Assembly: GCA_003694425.1 (NCBI GenBank)
Contig: RFJX01000152.1
Location: 1 to 6,053, forward strand
Length of the DNA stretch: 6,053 nucleotides
Direction: 5' to 3'
Source: Gammaproteobacteria bacterium
GTDB lineage: Bacteria; Pseudomonadota; Gammaproteobacteria; J113
The translations under genes and the position numbers were made by a program. The notes under the pieces were generated by a model. The model worked only from the letters and a program-made list of their open reading frames with translations. It was not told the DNA's origin and ran no database searches. This document shows, piece by piece, positions 1 through 5,437 of this stretch. The stretch's first letter is position 1; every line of letters starts with the position of its first letter.

Positions 1-491
1 CAGAATGGCTCCCGGGCGCCCTTCCTGAGGAAGACCGCGGGGTCCTGCATGCAGACAATCTGGAGGTCCTGCAGGCCACCCTGGTCATCTCGCAACCCCC
101 CAGGGAGCCCTTCGCCACCGAAAACGAGGTGCAGCAGGAGCTCTACCGCATCGAGTCCAAGATCCATGTCCTCGCAACCCTGATCGGGCAGATGCTGCAA
201 CCCCGCGTTCCGCCGGCATCACCGGTGGTCCTGGCCCACGACCTGATCGCCTGGCAGACCGCCACCCCCCCACCTGCCGGTGAGCGGGGTCTGGTGAAGG
301 TCCATCTGAGCCATCTCTACTCCCGTCCCGTCGTCTTTCCGGTGACCGTGGAGGGAGAAGGGGAGGGCGAGCTGACCGGGCTGCTGGTGGCCCGCATCGA
401 TCCGCTGCCCGAGAACGTCGAGGACGCCTACGACCGGCTCCTGTTCACCCTCCACCGGCGCCAGGTCGCGAGCGGCCGTCCCCAGCCCTGA
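1..491 (+). CDS. Probable atypical PilZ-domain protein, 5' partial
   Basis: The reading frame is open from the left edge (first full codon at base 3) to a TGA at 489-491, giving 162 residues of a protein whose start lies outside the window. A GTG at 129 could be taken as a start, but the frame upstream is open and protein-like, so I read this as a truncated gene. The visible part has a predicted helix (ENEVQQELYRIESKIHVLAT region), then a beta-rich stretch (VKVHLSHLYSRPVVFPVTVEGE, GLLVARIDPL), then a C-terminal amphipathic helix ending in LFTLHRRQVA. The helix-plus-beta layout and the tail resemble atypical (tetrameric-type) PilZ proteins found beside flagellar genes in Xanthomonas and other gammaproteobacteria. 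I see no RxxxR or D/NxSxxG c-di-GMP motifs in the visible part, as expected for the degenerate class. The family call rests on resemblance only. The position just before fleQ supports a motility role. Confidence 0.5.
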   Translation, partial: EWLPGALPEEDRGVLHADNLEVLQATLVISQPPREPFATENEVQQELYRIESKIHVLATLIGQMLQPRVPPASPVVLAHDLIAWQTATPPPAGERGLVKVHLSHLYSRPVVFPVTVEGEGEGELTGLLVARIDPLPENVEDAYDRLLFTLHRRQVASGRPQP

Positions 492-500
492 TCCCACCCT

Positions 501-531
501 GCCGTCTGCGGCCCCGCAACCGGCAGACGGC
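501..531 (+). terminator. Hairpin after the PilZ-like gene, possible terminator
   Basis: A perfect 9-bp inverted repeat (GCCGTCTGC at 501-509, GCAGACGGC at 523-531) with a 13-nt loop begins 10 bases after the stop codon. No T-tract follows, so it is not a classic intrinsic terminator. It could help end or protect the upstream transcript before the fleQ promoter region. Confidence 0.4.
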
Positions 532-587
532 CGGACAATCCACGCAGGCAAGCATCCGGTTTCGGGAAGAATCCCCTCCTCCACGCC

Positions 588-662
588 CTCAATATCTAGA
601 CAAATAATCAGCTATATTCTCTAACTTTCTGTTATACAATGCTATCCAATAGTGGCGGAATT
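588..662. other. AT-rich island upstream of the fleQ promoter
   Basis: This stretch is strikingly AT-rich compared with the GC-rich surroundings and lies directly upstream of the predicted fleQ -35 box. It contains several -10-like hexamers (TATATT, TATACA, TACAAT around 613-640), but I found no convincing -35 box at the right distance from them. I looked for Vfr/CRP-type (TGTGA-N6-TCACA) and FleQ-type (GTCA-N6-TGAC) palindromes and found none. It may act as an UP element or be bound by nucleoid proteins. From 492 to 779 I see no gene. Confidence 0.4.
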
Positions 663-691
663 TTGACATTGGGCCGATCCGGTGCTTTACT
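663..691 (+). promoter_or_regulatory. Predicted sigma-70 promoter of fleQ
   Basis: A perfect -35 box TTGACA (663-668) is followed by a 17-bp spacer and a -10 box TTTACT (686-691, 4 of 6 consensus bases). Transcription would start near 698, leaving a leader of about 138 nt before the fleQ ATG at 836. A sigma-70 promoter for fleQ agrees with what is known in Pseudomonas aeruginosa, where fleQ sits at the top of the cascade and is not sigma-54 dependent. The start site is inferred from spacing. Confidence 0.65.
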
Positions 692-779
692 ATGCCCATG
701 TTCGCGGATTTTTCCCTTGTCAGCCTTACAGACGGCCTTGGCCGGGACATCGGAATGGCCGCCTGAAGGGGGAGATTTC

Positions 780-863
780 ATGAATCATCGACAGACCCGG
801 CGGCCTGCCGGGACCGGAAACGGCAGGTTGGACCGATGCCCTCGGCAGCGCCCATACTCCTGA
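780..863 (+). CDS. Possible 27-aa upstream ORF (leader peptide) overlapping the fleQ start
   Basis: ATG at 780 follows a purine-rich ribosome-binding site AAGGGGGAG (766-774) with a 5-nt gap, a better initiation context than that of fleQ itself. The frame encodes 27 residues beginning MNHRQTRRPAGTGNG, rich in Arg and Gly, and stops at TGA 861-863, 28 bases inside fleQ in a different frame. There is no similarity I recognise, and the peptide itself is probably unimportant. The ORF reads through the hairpin at 801-830 that holds the fleQ ribosome-binding site, so its translation could open that hairpin and couple to fleQ. The same frame stays open upstream to another ATG at 639, but that one lies before the predicted transcription start. 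It may equally be a chance ORF. Confidence 0.35.
   Translation: MNHRQTRRPAGTGNGRLDRCPRQRPYS
801..830 (+). promoter_or_regulatory. Leader hairpin sequestering the fleQ ribosome-binding site
   Basis: CCTGCCG (804-810) pairs perfectly with CGGCAGG (821-827) across a 10-nt loop. Two G-U pairs and a C-G pair extend the stem to 801-830. The 3' arm contains AGGT (825-828), the only plausible Shine-Dalgarno sequence for the fleQ ATG at 836 (7-nt gap). Folding would therefore limit fleQ translation. The pairing is seen in the sequence; the control function is inferred. Confidence 0.45.
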
Positions 864-2269
864 TCGAGGACGACCCCCAGTGGGCCGACCAGTACCTCGA
901 GCTGCTCCGCTTCCTCGAGCAGGAACCGGTGATCCTGTGCAGTTATGACGAACTCGAGCAGCTCCTGCAGAAACCATCCGATCCGCTGCTGGTACTCATG
1001 GGCTCGGCGGAGGGGGAGGACACCAAGCGCCGCATCGAGGCCCTGCGGCAGGTCAGAAAGGCCGAGCCGTACGCCCCGGTGGTGATGATAGAGGCCGAGT
1101 CCGGAGAGGAGCTTCCTCCCGATCTGAAGGCGGGCGTGATGGCACAGATCCCGCGGCCACTGCGCTACTCCCAGTTCACCCGCATCATCGAGAGCGTGGG
1201 CAATTACCGGCGGGTCCGTCGCACCGGGCAACAGCCCGAGAACCTGGAGCTGTTCCGCAATCTGGTGGGGCGCAGTGCCGGCGTACAGCGGGTGCGCAGG
1301 CTGATCGACATGGTCGCGCAGACCGATGCCAATGTCCTCATCACGGGCGAGTCTGGAACGGGCAAGGAGGTGATCGCGCGCAACATCCACCAGCAGTCGG
1401 AGCGGCGACACAAGCCGTTCGTGCCGATCAACTGTGGCGCGATCCCGACGGAATTGCTGGAGAGCGAGCTGTTCGGCCACGAAAAGGGTGCCTTCACCGG
1501 CGCCATCAGCACTCGCCAGGGCCGGTTCGAGCTGGCGGACGGCGGGACCCTGTTCCTGGACGAGATCGGCGACATGAGCCTGCCCATGCAGGTGAAGATC
1601 CTGCGGGTCCTGCAGGAACGCACCATCGAGCGGGTGGGTGGCAACCGGAGCATGAAGGTGGATGTGCGCATAATCGCCGCCACCCACGTCGATCTGGAAC
1701 AGGCCATCGAGCAGGGCCGGTTCCGTGAAGACCTCTACTACCGGCTCAATGTCTTTCCGATCGAGGCACCCCCGTTGCGGGATCGGGGCGAGGACCTGCC
1801 ACTGCTGATCAACGACCTCATCGAGCGTCTCAAGGGGGAGGGGGGGCGCCACCTGCAGCTCAGCCCGCTGGCCATCGAGTCCCTGCGCCGGTACAGCTGG
1901 CCGGGCAACATCCGGGAACTGGCCAACCTGATCGAACGCCTGGCCATCATGTATCCCAACAGCCTGGTGGAGATCGATGACCTGCCGGAGCGCTACCGGT
2001 CCCAGGAGCTGCTCGAATCGGTGCCCCGGATCGAGAAGGGCCTCCCTGACGGCAGTCCGTCTCCCGAAGCCGTCTCCCTCCCTCCGGAGGGAATCGACCT
2101 CAAGCAACATCTCACCGACATCGAGACCAGCCTCATCCGCCAGGCCCTGGAGGAGAGCAACTGGGTGGTGGCCCATGCCGCCAAGCGGCTGGGACTGGGC
2201 CGTACCACCCTGGTCGAGAAGATGCGCAAGCTGGGCCTGCAAAGGCCGGGGGAAGCGACGGCAATTTGA
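836..2269 (+). CDS. fleQ: FleQ, sigma-54-dependent master flagellar activator
   Basis: 477-residue enhancer-binding protein. The N-terminal FleQ/receiver-like domain (about 6-120, ILLIEDD) lacks the usual phospho-acceptor Asp: the strand reads LLVLMGSA at 51-58. The AAA+ domain (about 142-385) has Walker A GESGTGKE (171-178), the sigma-54-contacting GAFTGA loop (218-223), Walker B LFLDEIGD (239-246), REDLYYRLNVF (297-307) and SWPGNIREL (354-362). A Fis-type helix-turn-helix lies at about 441-466. Features tied to c-di-GMP binding in P. aeruginosa FleQ are visible: LFRN (139-142), KEVIARN (177-183) and a DxxxR (D327, R331) where ExxxR is expected. ATG 836 is the only ATG, GTG or TTG start in the frame, which opens after a TGA at 764-766. 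Expected to activate fleSR and other class II flagellar promoters with RpoN, with FleN (not in the window) as antagonist. Length and domains are typical, and the identity is clear. Confidence 0.95.
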   Translation: MPSAAPILLIEDDPQWADQYLELLRFLEQEPVILCSYDELEQLLQKPSDPLLVLMGSAEGEDTKRRIEALRQVRKAEPYAPVVMIEAESGEELPPDLKAGVMAQIPRPLRYSQFTRIIESVGNYRRVRRTGQQPENLELFRNLVGRSAGVQRVRRLIDMVAQTDANVLITGESGTGKEVIARNIHQQSERRHKPFVPINCGAIPTELLESELFGHEKGAFTGAISTRQGRFELADGGTLFLDEIGDMSLPMQVKILRVLQERTIERVGGNRSMKVDVRIIAATHVDLEQAIEQGRFREDLYYRLNVFPIEAPPLRDRGEDLPLLINDLIERLKGEGGRHLQLSPLAIESLRRYSWPGNIRELANLIERLAIMYPNSLVEIDDLPERYRSQELLESVPRIEKGLPDGSPSPEAVSLPPEGIDLKQHLTDIETSLIRQALEESNWVVAHAAKRLGLGRTTLVEKMRKLGLQRPGEATAI

Positions 2270-2288
2270 CGCCGGCTTCGTGCCGGCG
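2270..2288 (+). terminator. Compact hairpin directly after fleQ
   Basis: A 7-bp perfect stem (CGCCGGC 2270-2276, GCCGGCG 2282-2288) with a 5-nt loop ttcgt starts on the base after the fleQ stop codon. No T-tract follows. It could be a weak or Rho-assisted terminator or a 3' stabiliser separating fleQ from the separately promoted fleSR unit. Confidence 0.4.
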
Positions 2289-2335
2289 GCCTTCCCCGTA
2301 ATCCTACCTGTTGTTTTGCAAGGATAATCCCGAAG

Positions 2336-2351
2336 AGGCACGGGCCTTGCT
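2336..2351 (+). promoter_or_regulatory. Sigma-54 (RpoN) promoter of fleSR
   Basis: AGGCACG (2336-2342), 4 nt, then TTGCT (2347-2351) matches the sigma-54 consensus TGGCACG-N4-TTGCW at every defined position except the first. The invariant GG and GC doublets have the required 10-nt spacing. Transcription should start about 12 bases beyond the GC, near 2361-2362, giving a leader of about 55 nt to the fleS ATG at 2416. FleQ dependence is expected from the known Pseudomonas fleSR promoter. Confidence 0.9.
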
Positions 2352-2357
2352 ATGGCA

Positions 2358-2376
2358 TGGTCACAGTCTTTGACCA
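2358..2376 (+). promoter_or_regulatory. Inverted repeat at the fleSR start site, candidate FleQ operator
   Basis: TGGTCA (2358-2363) and TGACCA (2371-2376) form a perfect 6-bp inverted repeat separated by 7 nt, straddling the predicted start site. The half-sites GTCA and TGAC are those of the reported Pseudomonas FleQ box (GTCA-N6-TGAC), but spacing here is 7 rather than 6. FleQ is known to bind downstream of some sigma-54 promoters, so this position is plausible. It could also be a different regulator's site or an RNA hairpin. Confidence 0.4.
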
Positions 2377-2401
2377 GATATCGTGATGTCCGTGATCTGC
2401 C

Positions 2402-2407
2402 AGGGGA
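2402..2407 (+). promoter_or_regulatory. Ribosome-binding site that fixes the fleS start
   Basis: AGGGGA ends 8 nt before ATG 2416. The alternative in-frame starts GTG 2383 and ATG 2386 have no comparable upstream purine run, so 2416 is preferred. Confidence 0.65.
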
Positions 2408-2415
2408 ACCGTCTG

Positions 2416-3576
2416 ATGGGATCATTCGAGCAGGCCGCGCCCGAGGAACTCCTGCAGGCCTTCAGGGAATTCCAGCGCCTGTCCGACAGCCTCAGTCAGT
2501 CCTATGCCCAGCTCCAGCGGCAGGTGGGGGCCCTCACCGAGGAGCTTGCCCGTTCGCGGGAATCCCATCGCGCCGAGACCAGTGCCCGGCTGCGCCTCGC
2601 CCAGCGCCTGAGGCAGCTGCTCGACGCCCTGCCGGCGGGCGTGGTGGTGGTCGATGGCCGGGGAGAGGTGAGTGAATGCAATCCGGCCGCCGTCACCCTG
2701 CTCGGCGAGCCGCTGAAGGGCGAACAGTGGGTCCAGGTCGTGCAGCGGGTGGTCAGTGCCGGTGAGACCAGCGACTGCGACCTGCTCCTGCCGGGTGGTC
2801 GTGTCGTCAATGTCACTACCCAGGCGCTGGGCGAGGAGCCGGGACAGATCGTGCTGCTGCAGGATGTGACCGAGACCCGCCGCCTGCAACAGCAGCTGGA
2901 ACGTCACCGTCGGCTGGCGGCGATGGGTGAGATGGCCTCGAGCCTGGCCCATCAGGTGCGCACCCCGCTTTCGGCCGCCGTGTTGCAGCTCTCCAATCTG
3001 CAGTCGGTGGCCGGAGACGCGGACAAGGTGGGCCGGTACGCGGAGAAGGCGAAGCAGCGGCTTCACCACCTCGAGCGCCTGATCGACGAGATGCTGCTGT
3101 TCGCCGGCGGCGGCAAGGTCGTCGATCCGGAGCTGGTACCGCTGGACGAGCTGCTGGCGCGGATCCCGGAGGCGCTGGCCCGGGAAGAGGCGTTCCGGGT
3201 CGTACTCGAGAATCGTAGTCCGGGCCTCGAACTGCGGGCCAACCGCGAGGCCCTCGCGAGCGCCCTCCTCAATCTGGCCCTGAATGCCTGCCAGGCCTGC
3301 AACGGAAGCGGAAGTCTGTCGATTACCGTCGAACGGAAGGAGCCGGATCGTGTCGCCGTCTCCTTCCGGGACGACGGGCCCGGCATCGATGCCGCGCACA
3401 CGGAGCGGATCTTCGAGCCCTTCTTCACCACCCGTGCCGGGGGTACCGGACTCGGACTGGCCGTGGTCCAGGCCGTGGTGACCGCGCACGGGGGCGAGGT
3501 CCGGTGCCATTCCGTGCCGGGAGAGGGGGCCAGTTTCATCGTGGAGCTGCCACTGTCGGAGGAGAGGGGAAGATGA
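2416..3576 (+). CDS. fleS: FleS, cytoplasmic PAS-containing flagellar sensor histidine kinase
   Basis: 386-residue soluble two-component kinase, partner of FleR. Residues 1-65 form a probable helical or coiled-coil N-terminus, followed by a PAS domain (about 66-152, LLDALPAGVVVVDGRG through VLLQDVTE). The dimerisation/phosphotransfer region has the H-box SLAHQVRTPL with phospho-accepting H179. The ATPase domain has an N-box LNLALNACQA (N290), G1 DDGPGI (319-324), F-box FEPFFTTR (333-340) and G2 GGTGLGLAV (342-350). There is no membrane segment, as in Pseudomonas FleS, and the length is close to that protein's. Expressed from the sigma-54 promoter at 2336-2351. The stop overlaps the fleR start as ATGA, implying translational coupling. 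An upstream ATG at 2386 would add 10 residues but lacks a ribosome-binding site. The signal sensed by the PAS domain cannot be read from sequence. Confidence 0.93.
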   Translation: MGSFEQAAPEELLQAFREFQRLSDSLSQSYAQLQRQVGALTEELARSRESHRAETSARLRLAQRLRQLLDALPAGVVVVDGRGEVSECNPAAVTLLGEPLKGEQWVQVVQRVVSAGETSDCDLLLPGGRVVNVTTQALGEEPGQIVLLQDVTETRRLQQQLERHRRLAAMGEMASSLAHQVRTPLSAAVLQLSNLQSVAGDADKVGRYAEKAKQRLHHLERLIDEMLLFAGGGKVVDPELVPLDELLARIPEALAREEAFRVVLENRSPGLELRANREALASALLNLALNACQACNGSGSLSITVERKEPDRVAVSFRDDGPGIDAAHTERIFEPFFTTRAGGTGLGLAVVQAVVTAHGGEVRCHSVPGEGASFIVELPLSEERGR

Positions 3577-4937
3577 GTCACTCCATCCTCGTGGTCGAGG
3601 ACGATCAGGACCTGCGCGACGCCCTGTGTGACACCCTGGAACTGGCCGGATACCGGTGTCTGTCCGCCACGAACGGGCGGGAGGCCCTGGAGCTGCTGGA
3701 GCGCGAACCTGCCGACCTGGTAGTCAGTGACGTGCAGATGGAGAAGATGGACGGCCACAGTCTGTTGCGCGCGATCAAGCAGCGGCAGCCGGAACTCCCG
3801 GTCCTGCTGATGACCGCCTACGGTACCATCGAGCGGGCCGTCCAGGCGATGCGTGAGGGGGCCCTCGACTATCTGGTCAAGCCGTTCGAGGCCGAGGTGC
3901 TGGTCAGCCGGGTCAGCCGGGCCCTGCCGGTGGAGTCCGCCGCAGAGGAGCAGGCGGTGGCCAGGGACCCGGCGATGATCGAGTTGCTGGAGCTGGCGGC
4001 GCGGGTGGCCCAGTCCGATGCCACGGTCCTCATCACCGGGGAGAGCGGCACCGGCAAGGAAGTGCTGTTCCGCCACATTCACGCGAGTTCTGCCCGTGGC
4101 GGGCGCGAGCCGGTCGCGCTCAATTGCGCCGCCATTCCCGAAAACATGCTGGAGGCGATGCTGTTTGGCTACGAGAAGGGCGCCTTCACCGGCGCCTACA
4201 AGTCCAGCCCCGGCAAGTTCGAACAGGCCGACGGCAGCTCCCTGCTGCTGGACGAGGTCTCCGAGATGAGCCTGCCCTTGCAGGCGAAGCTGCTGCGGGT
4301 CCTGCAGGAGCGGCAGGTCGAACGGCTCGGCAGCAACAAGGTGATCGAGCTCGATGTGCGGGTGGTGGCCAGCACCAACCGTGACCTGAAGCAGATGGTG
4401 GAGCAGGGACAGTTTCGCGAGGACCTCTACTACCGGCTGAACGTCTTTCCGCTCCATATCCCCCCGCTGCGCGAACGTCCCGGTGACATCCTCCCGCTGG
4501 CGCGTCATCTGCTGCAGCGGGCAGCCGGTAACGACCGACAGCCGCCGCAACTCTCTCCCGCCGCAGAGCAGCGGCTGCAGGAGCATCACTGGCCCGGCAA
4601 CGTGCGTGAGCTGGACAACGTCATGCAGAGGGCGCTGATCCTCTGCCAGGGGGGGACCATCGGACCGGAGGCGATCGTGATAGAGCCGGCCAGGGAGAGT
4701 TCGCCCCGGGGCGCGTCGCCGGCTGTCGTGTCCGCCACGGAGGGACTGGGCGAGGACCTGCGCGGCCGCGAGCGCCGTCTGATCCTGGAGGCGCTGGCCG
4801 AGGGCGGCGGCAGCCGCAAGTATGCCGCCGAGAGGCTGGGTCTGAGTCCGCGCACCCTGCGCTACAAGCTGGCCCGGATGCGGGAGGAGGGGATCGAGAT
4901 CCCCGGAGATCGCATGACCGAAGGAGGTGAGGCATGA
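3573..4937 (+). CDS. fleR: FleR, sigma-54-dependent response regulator of flagellar genes
   Basis: 454-residue NtrC-class response regulator. Receiver domain (1 to about 118): acidic pocket E9-D10-D11, phospho-acceptor D53 in VVSDVQM, T81 and K103 (LVKPF), so it looks phosphorylatable, unlike FleQ. AAA+ domain: Walker A GESGTGKE (156-163), GAFTGA (203-208), Walker B SLLLDEVSE (223-231), REDLYYRLNVF (282-292), HWPGNVREL (339-347). A C-terminal Fis-type helix-turn-helix lies at about 413-437 (GSRKYAAERLGLSPRTLRYKL). ATG 3573 overlaps the fleS stop and has a GGAGGAG ribosome-binding site (3558-3564, 8-nt gap). The frame stays open further upstream, but only as a shadow inside fleS. After phosphorylation by FleS it is expected to activate class III flagellar promoters (basal body, hook) with RpoN. 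Its stop overlaps the fliE start. Confidence 0.94.
   Translation: MSHSILVVEDDQDLRDALCDTLELAGYRCLSATNGREALELLEREPADLVVSDVQMEKMDGHSLLRAIKQRQPELPVLLMTAYGTIERAVQAMREGALDYLVKPFEAEVLVSRVSRALPVESAAEEQAVARDPAMIELLELAARVAQSDATVLITGESGTGKEVLFRHIHASSARGGREPVALNCAAIPENMLEAMLFGYEKGAFTGAYKSSPGKFEQADGSSLLLDEVSEMSLPLQAKLLRVLQERQVERLGSNKVIELDVRVVASTNRDLKQMVEQGQFREDLYYRLNVFPLHIPPLRERPGDILPLARHLLQRAAGNDRQPPQLSPAAEQRLQEHHWPGNVRELDNVMQRALILCQGGTIGPEAIVIEPARESSPRGASPAVVSATEGLGEDLRGRERRLILEALAEGGGSRKYAAERLGLSPRTLRYKLARMREEGIEIPGDRMTEGGEA
4921..4930 (+). promoter_or_regulatory. Full-length consensus ribosome-binding site for fliE
   Basis: AAGGAGGTGA (4921-4930) is complementary to the 16S rRNA 3' end over its full length and sits a few bases before ATG 4934, inside the last fleR codons. 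fliE should be translated strongly even though it has no intergenic region of its own. Confidence 0.8.
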
Positions 4938-5254
4938 ACGAGATCGACATGAACCAGATCCTGAGCCAGATGCGCGCCCTGAGCGGCCGCATCGAGGGAC
5001 TGGAACAGCCGGTGACCAAAGCTGAGGAACCCGGCGGTTTCCGGGAGCTGCTGGACAAGGCGGTCGATCAGGTCAACGAGACCCAGCAGCAGGCGAACCG
5101 GCTGGCCACCGCCTTCCAGCAGGGGGATCCCGAGGTGGATCTGGCCGAGGTGATGCTCGCCTCGCAGAAGGCCAGCCTCTCGTTCAAGGCCCTGTCAGAG
5201 GTCCGGAACAAGCTGGTTACGGCCTATCAGGAAATCATGAATATGCCAGTATAA
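4934..5254 (+). CDS. fliE: FliE, MS-ring/rod junction protein
   Basis: 106-residue FliE, a normal length for the family. FliE joins the FliF MS-ring to the proximal rod and is exported early by the flagellar type III apparatus. The N-terminal half is variable and polar (MNEIDMNQILSQMRALSGRI). The C-terminal part carries the family signature: VDLAEVMLASQKASLSFKAL followed by SEVRNKLVTAYQEIMNMPV, two helices ending in the typical YQEIMNM(P/Q)V. No signal peptide or membrane segment, as expected for a type III-exported component. ATG 4934 overlaps the fleR stop (ATGA) and has a consensus ribosome-binding site. Internal Met6 is a weaker alternative start. fliE appears co-transcribed with fleSR. 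I found no convincing sigma-54 promoter in the 3' part of fleR, whereas in Pseudomonas fliE has its own FleQ-dependent promoter. Stop TAA at 5252-5254. Confidence 0.95.
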   Translation: MNEIDMNQILSQMRALSGRIEGLEQPVTKAEEPGGFRELLDKAVDQVNETQQQANRLATAFQQGDPEVDLAEVMLASQKASLSFKALSEVRNKLVTAYQEIMNMPV

Positions 5255-5304
5255 CAATGAAATACGGAAATAACTTAAAGTATTATCACGGAGTTGGGCG
5301 AGGC

Positions 5305-5347
5305 CCGGCCAGGGCGCCTTGCCGACCCCTCGGCCGGCATGCGCCGG
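5305..5347 (+). repeat. GC-rich overlapping hairpins in the fliE-fliF spacer
   Basis: CCGGCCAGGG (5305-5314) pairs with CCCT (5327-5330) plus GGCCGG (5332-5337): 10 pairs with one bulged C at 5331 and a 12-nt loop. A second, overlapping 5-bp hairpin is possible (CCGGC 5334-5338, GCCGG 5343-5347, loop ATGC). The two compete for 5334-5337. The block resembles an extragenic palindromic element, or a structured leader that pauses polymerase or stabilises fliE mRNA. Whether it is repeated elsewhere in the genome cannot be seen here. Confidence 0.4.
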
Positions 5348-5350
5348 ATA

Positions 5351-5385
5351 CCTCACGACACCGTTTGCCAGGGGGCCTGGTGAGG
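5351..5385 (+). promoter_or_regulatory. Candidate antiterminator stem upstream of fliF
   Basis: CCTCAC (5351-5356) is perfectly complementary to GTGAGG (5380-5385), which is the 5' arm of the following terminator. Within the loop, CAGG (5369-5372) pairs with CCTG (5376-5379), adding an inner 4-bp stem next to the outer one. This structure and the terminator cannot form together. The complementarity is seen; the switching role is inferred. Confidence 0.35.
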
Positions 5386-5419
5386 GGCTCCAAGACCTCC
5401 TCGCCCCTCACCATTTTTT
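5378..5419 (+). terminator. Strong intrinsic terminator just upstream of fliF
   Basis: An 11-bp perfect stem (TGGTGAGGGGC 5378-5388, GCCCCTCACCA 5403-5413) with a 14-nt loop is followed immediately by six T residues (5414-5419), the classic Rho-independent layout for plus-strand transcription. It would end the fleSR-fliE transcript. Only 18 bases separate the T-run from the fliF ATG, too few for a downstream promoter, so fliF transcription must pass through it. Confidence 0.85.
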
Positions 5420-5437
5420 CCTCAGGACCATGCCGCC

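Noticed and set aside
671..687. Sigma-54-like GG-N10-GC in front of fleQ
   Set aside because: Spacing fits but most of the flanking consensus is missing, and it lies inside the spacer of a better sigma-70 promoter.
639..863. 74-codon plus-strand frame starting at ATG 639
   Set aside because: The ATG lies upstream of the predicted fleQ transcription start and lacks a ribosome-binding site. Only the segment from ATG 780 has a credible start and is discussed as a leader ORF.
2080..2091. 12-bp palindrome CCCTCCGGAGGG within fleQ
   Set aside because: Lies in the coding linker between the AAA+ and DNA-binding domains, explained by GC-rich codons, with no partner structure.
2383..2415. Longer fleS N-terminus from GTG 2383 or ATG 2386
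   Set aside because: No ribosome-binding site; ATG 2416 has AGGGGA at a good distance and gives a family-like N-terminus.
785..2425. 546-codon open frame on the minus strand opposite fleQ
   Set aside because: It is a shadow produced by high GC and third-position bias of fleQ: no recognisable domain, no ribosome-binding site, and the plus strand clearly encodes FleQ.
3063..4589. 508-codon minus-strand open frame opposite fleS and fleR
   Set aside because: Mirror of the real genes, low-complexity Leu/Gln/Gly/Arg/Ser composition, crosses the fleS-fleR junction, no motif.
5281..5286. TATTAT as a sigma-70 -10 box for fliF
   Set aside because: The bases 17-18 bp upstream (TGAAAT or ATGAAA) do not resemble TTGACA.
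5295..5316. Two weak sigma-54-like matches (GG at 5296-5297 with GC 5308-5309; GG at 5302-5303 with GC 5314-5315) as a fliF promoter
   Set aside because: Both have poor -12 elements and fall in a very GC-rich hairpin where GG-N10-GC occurs easily by chance; not strong enough to annotate.
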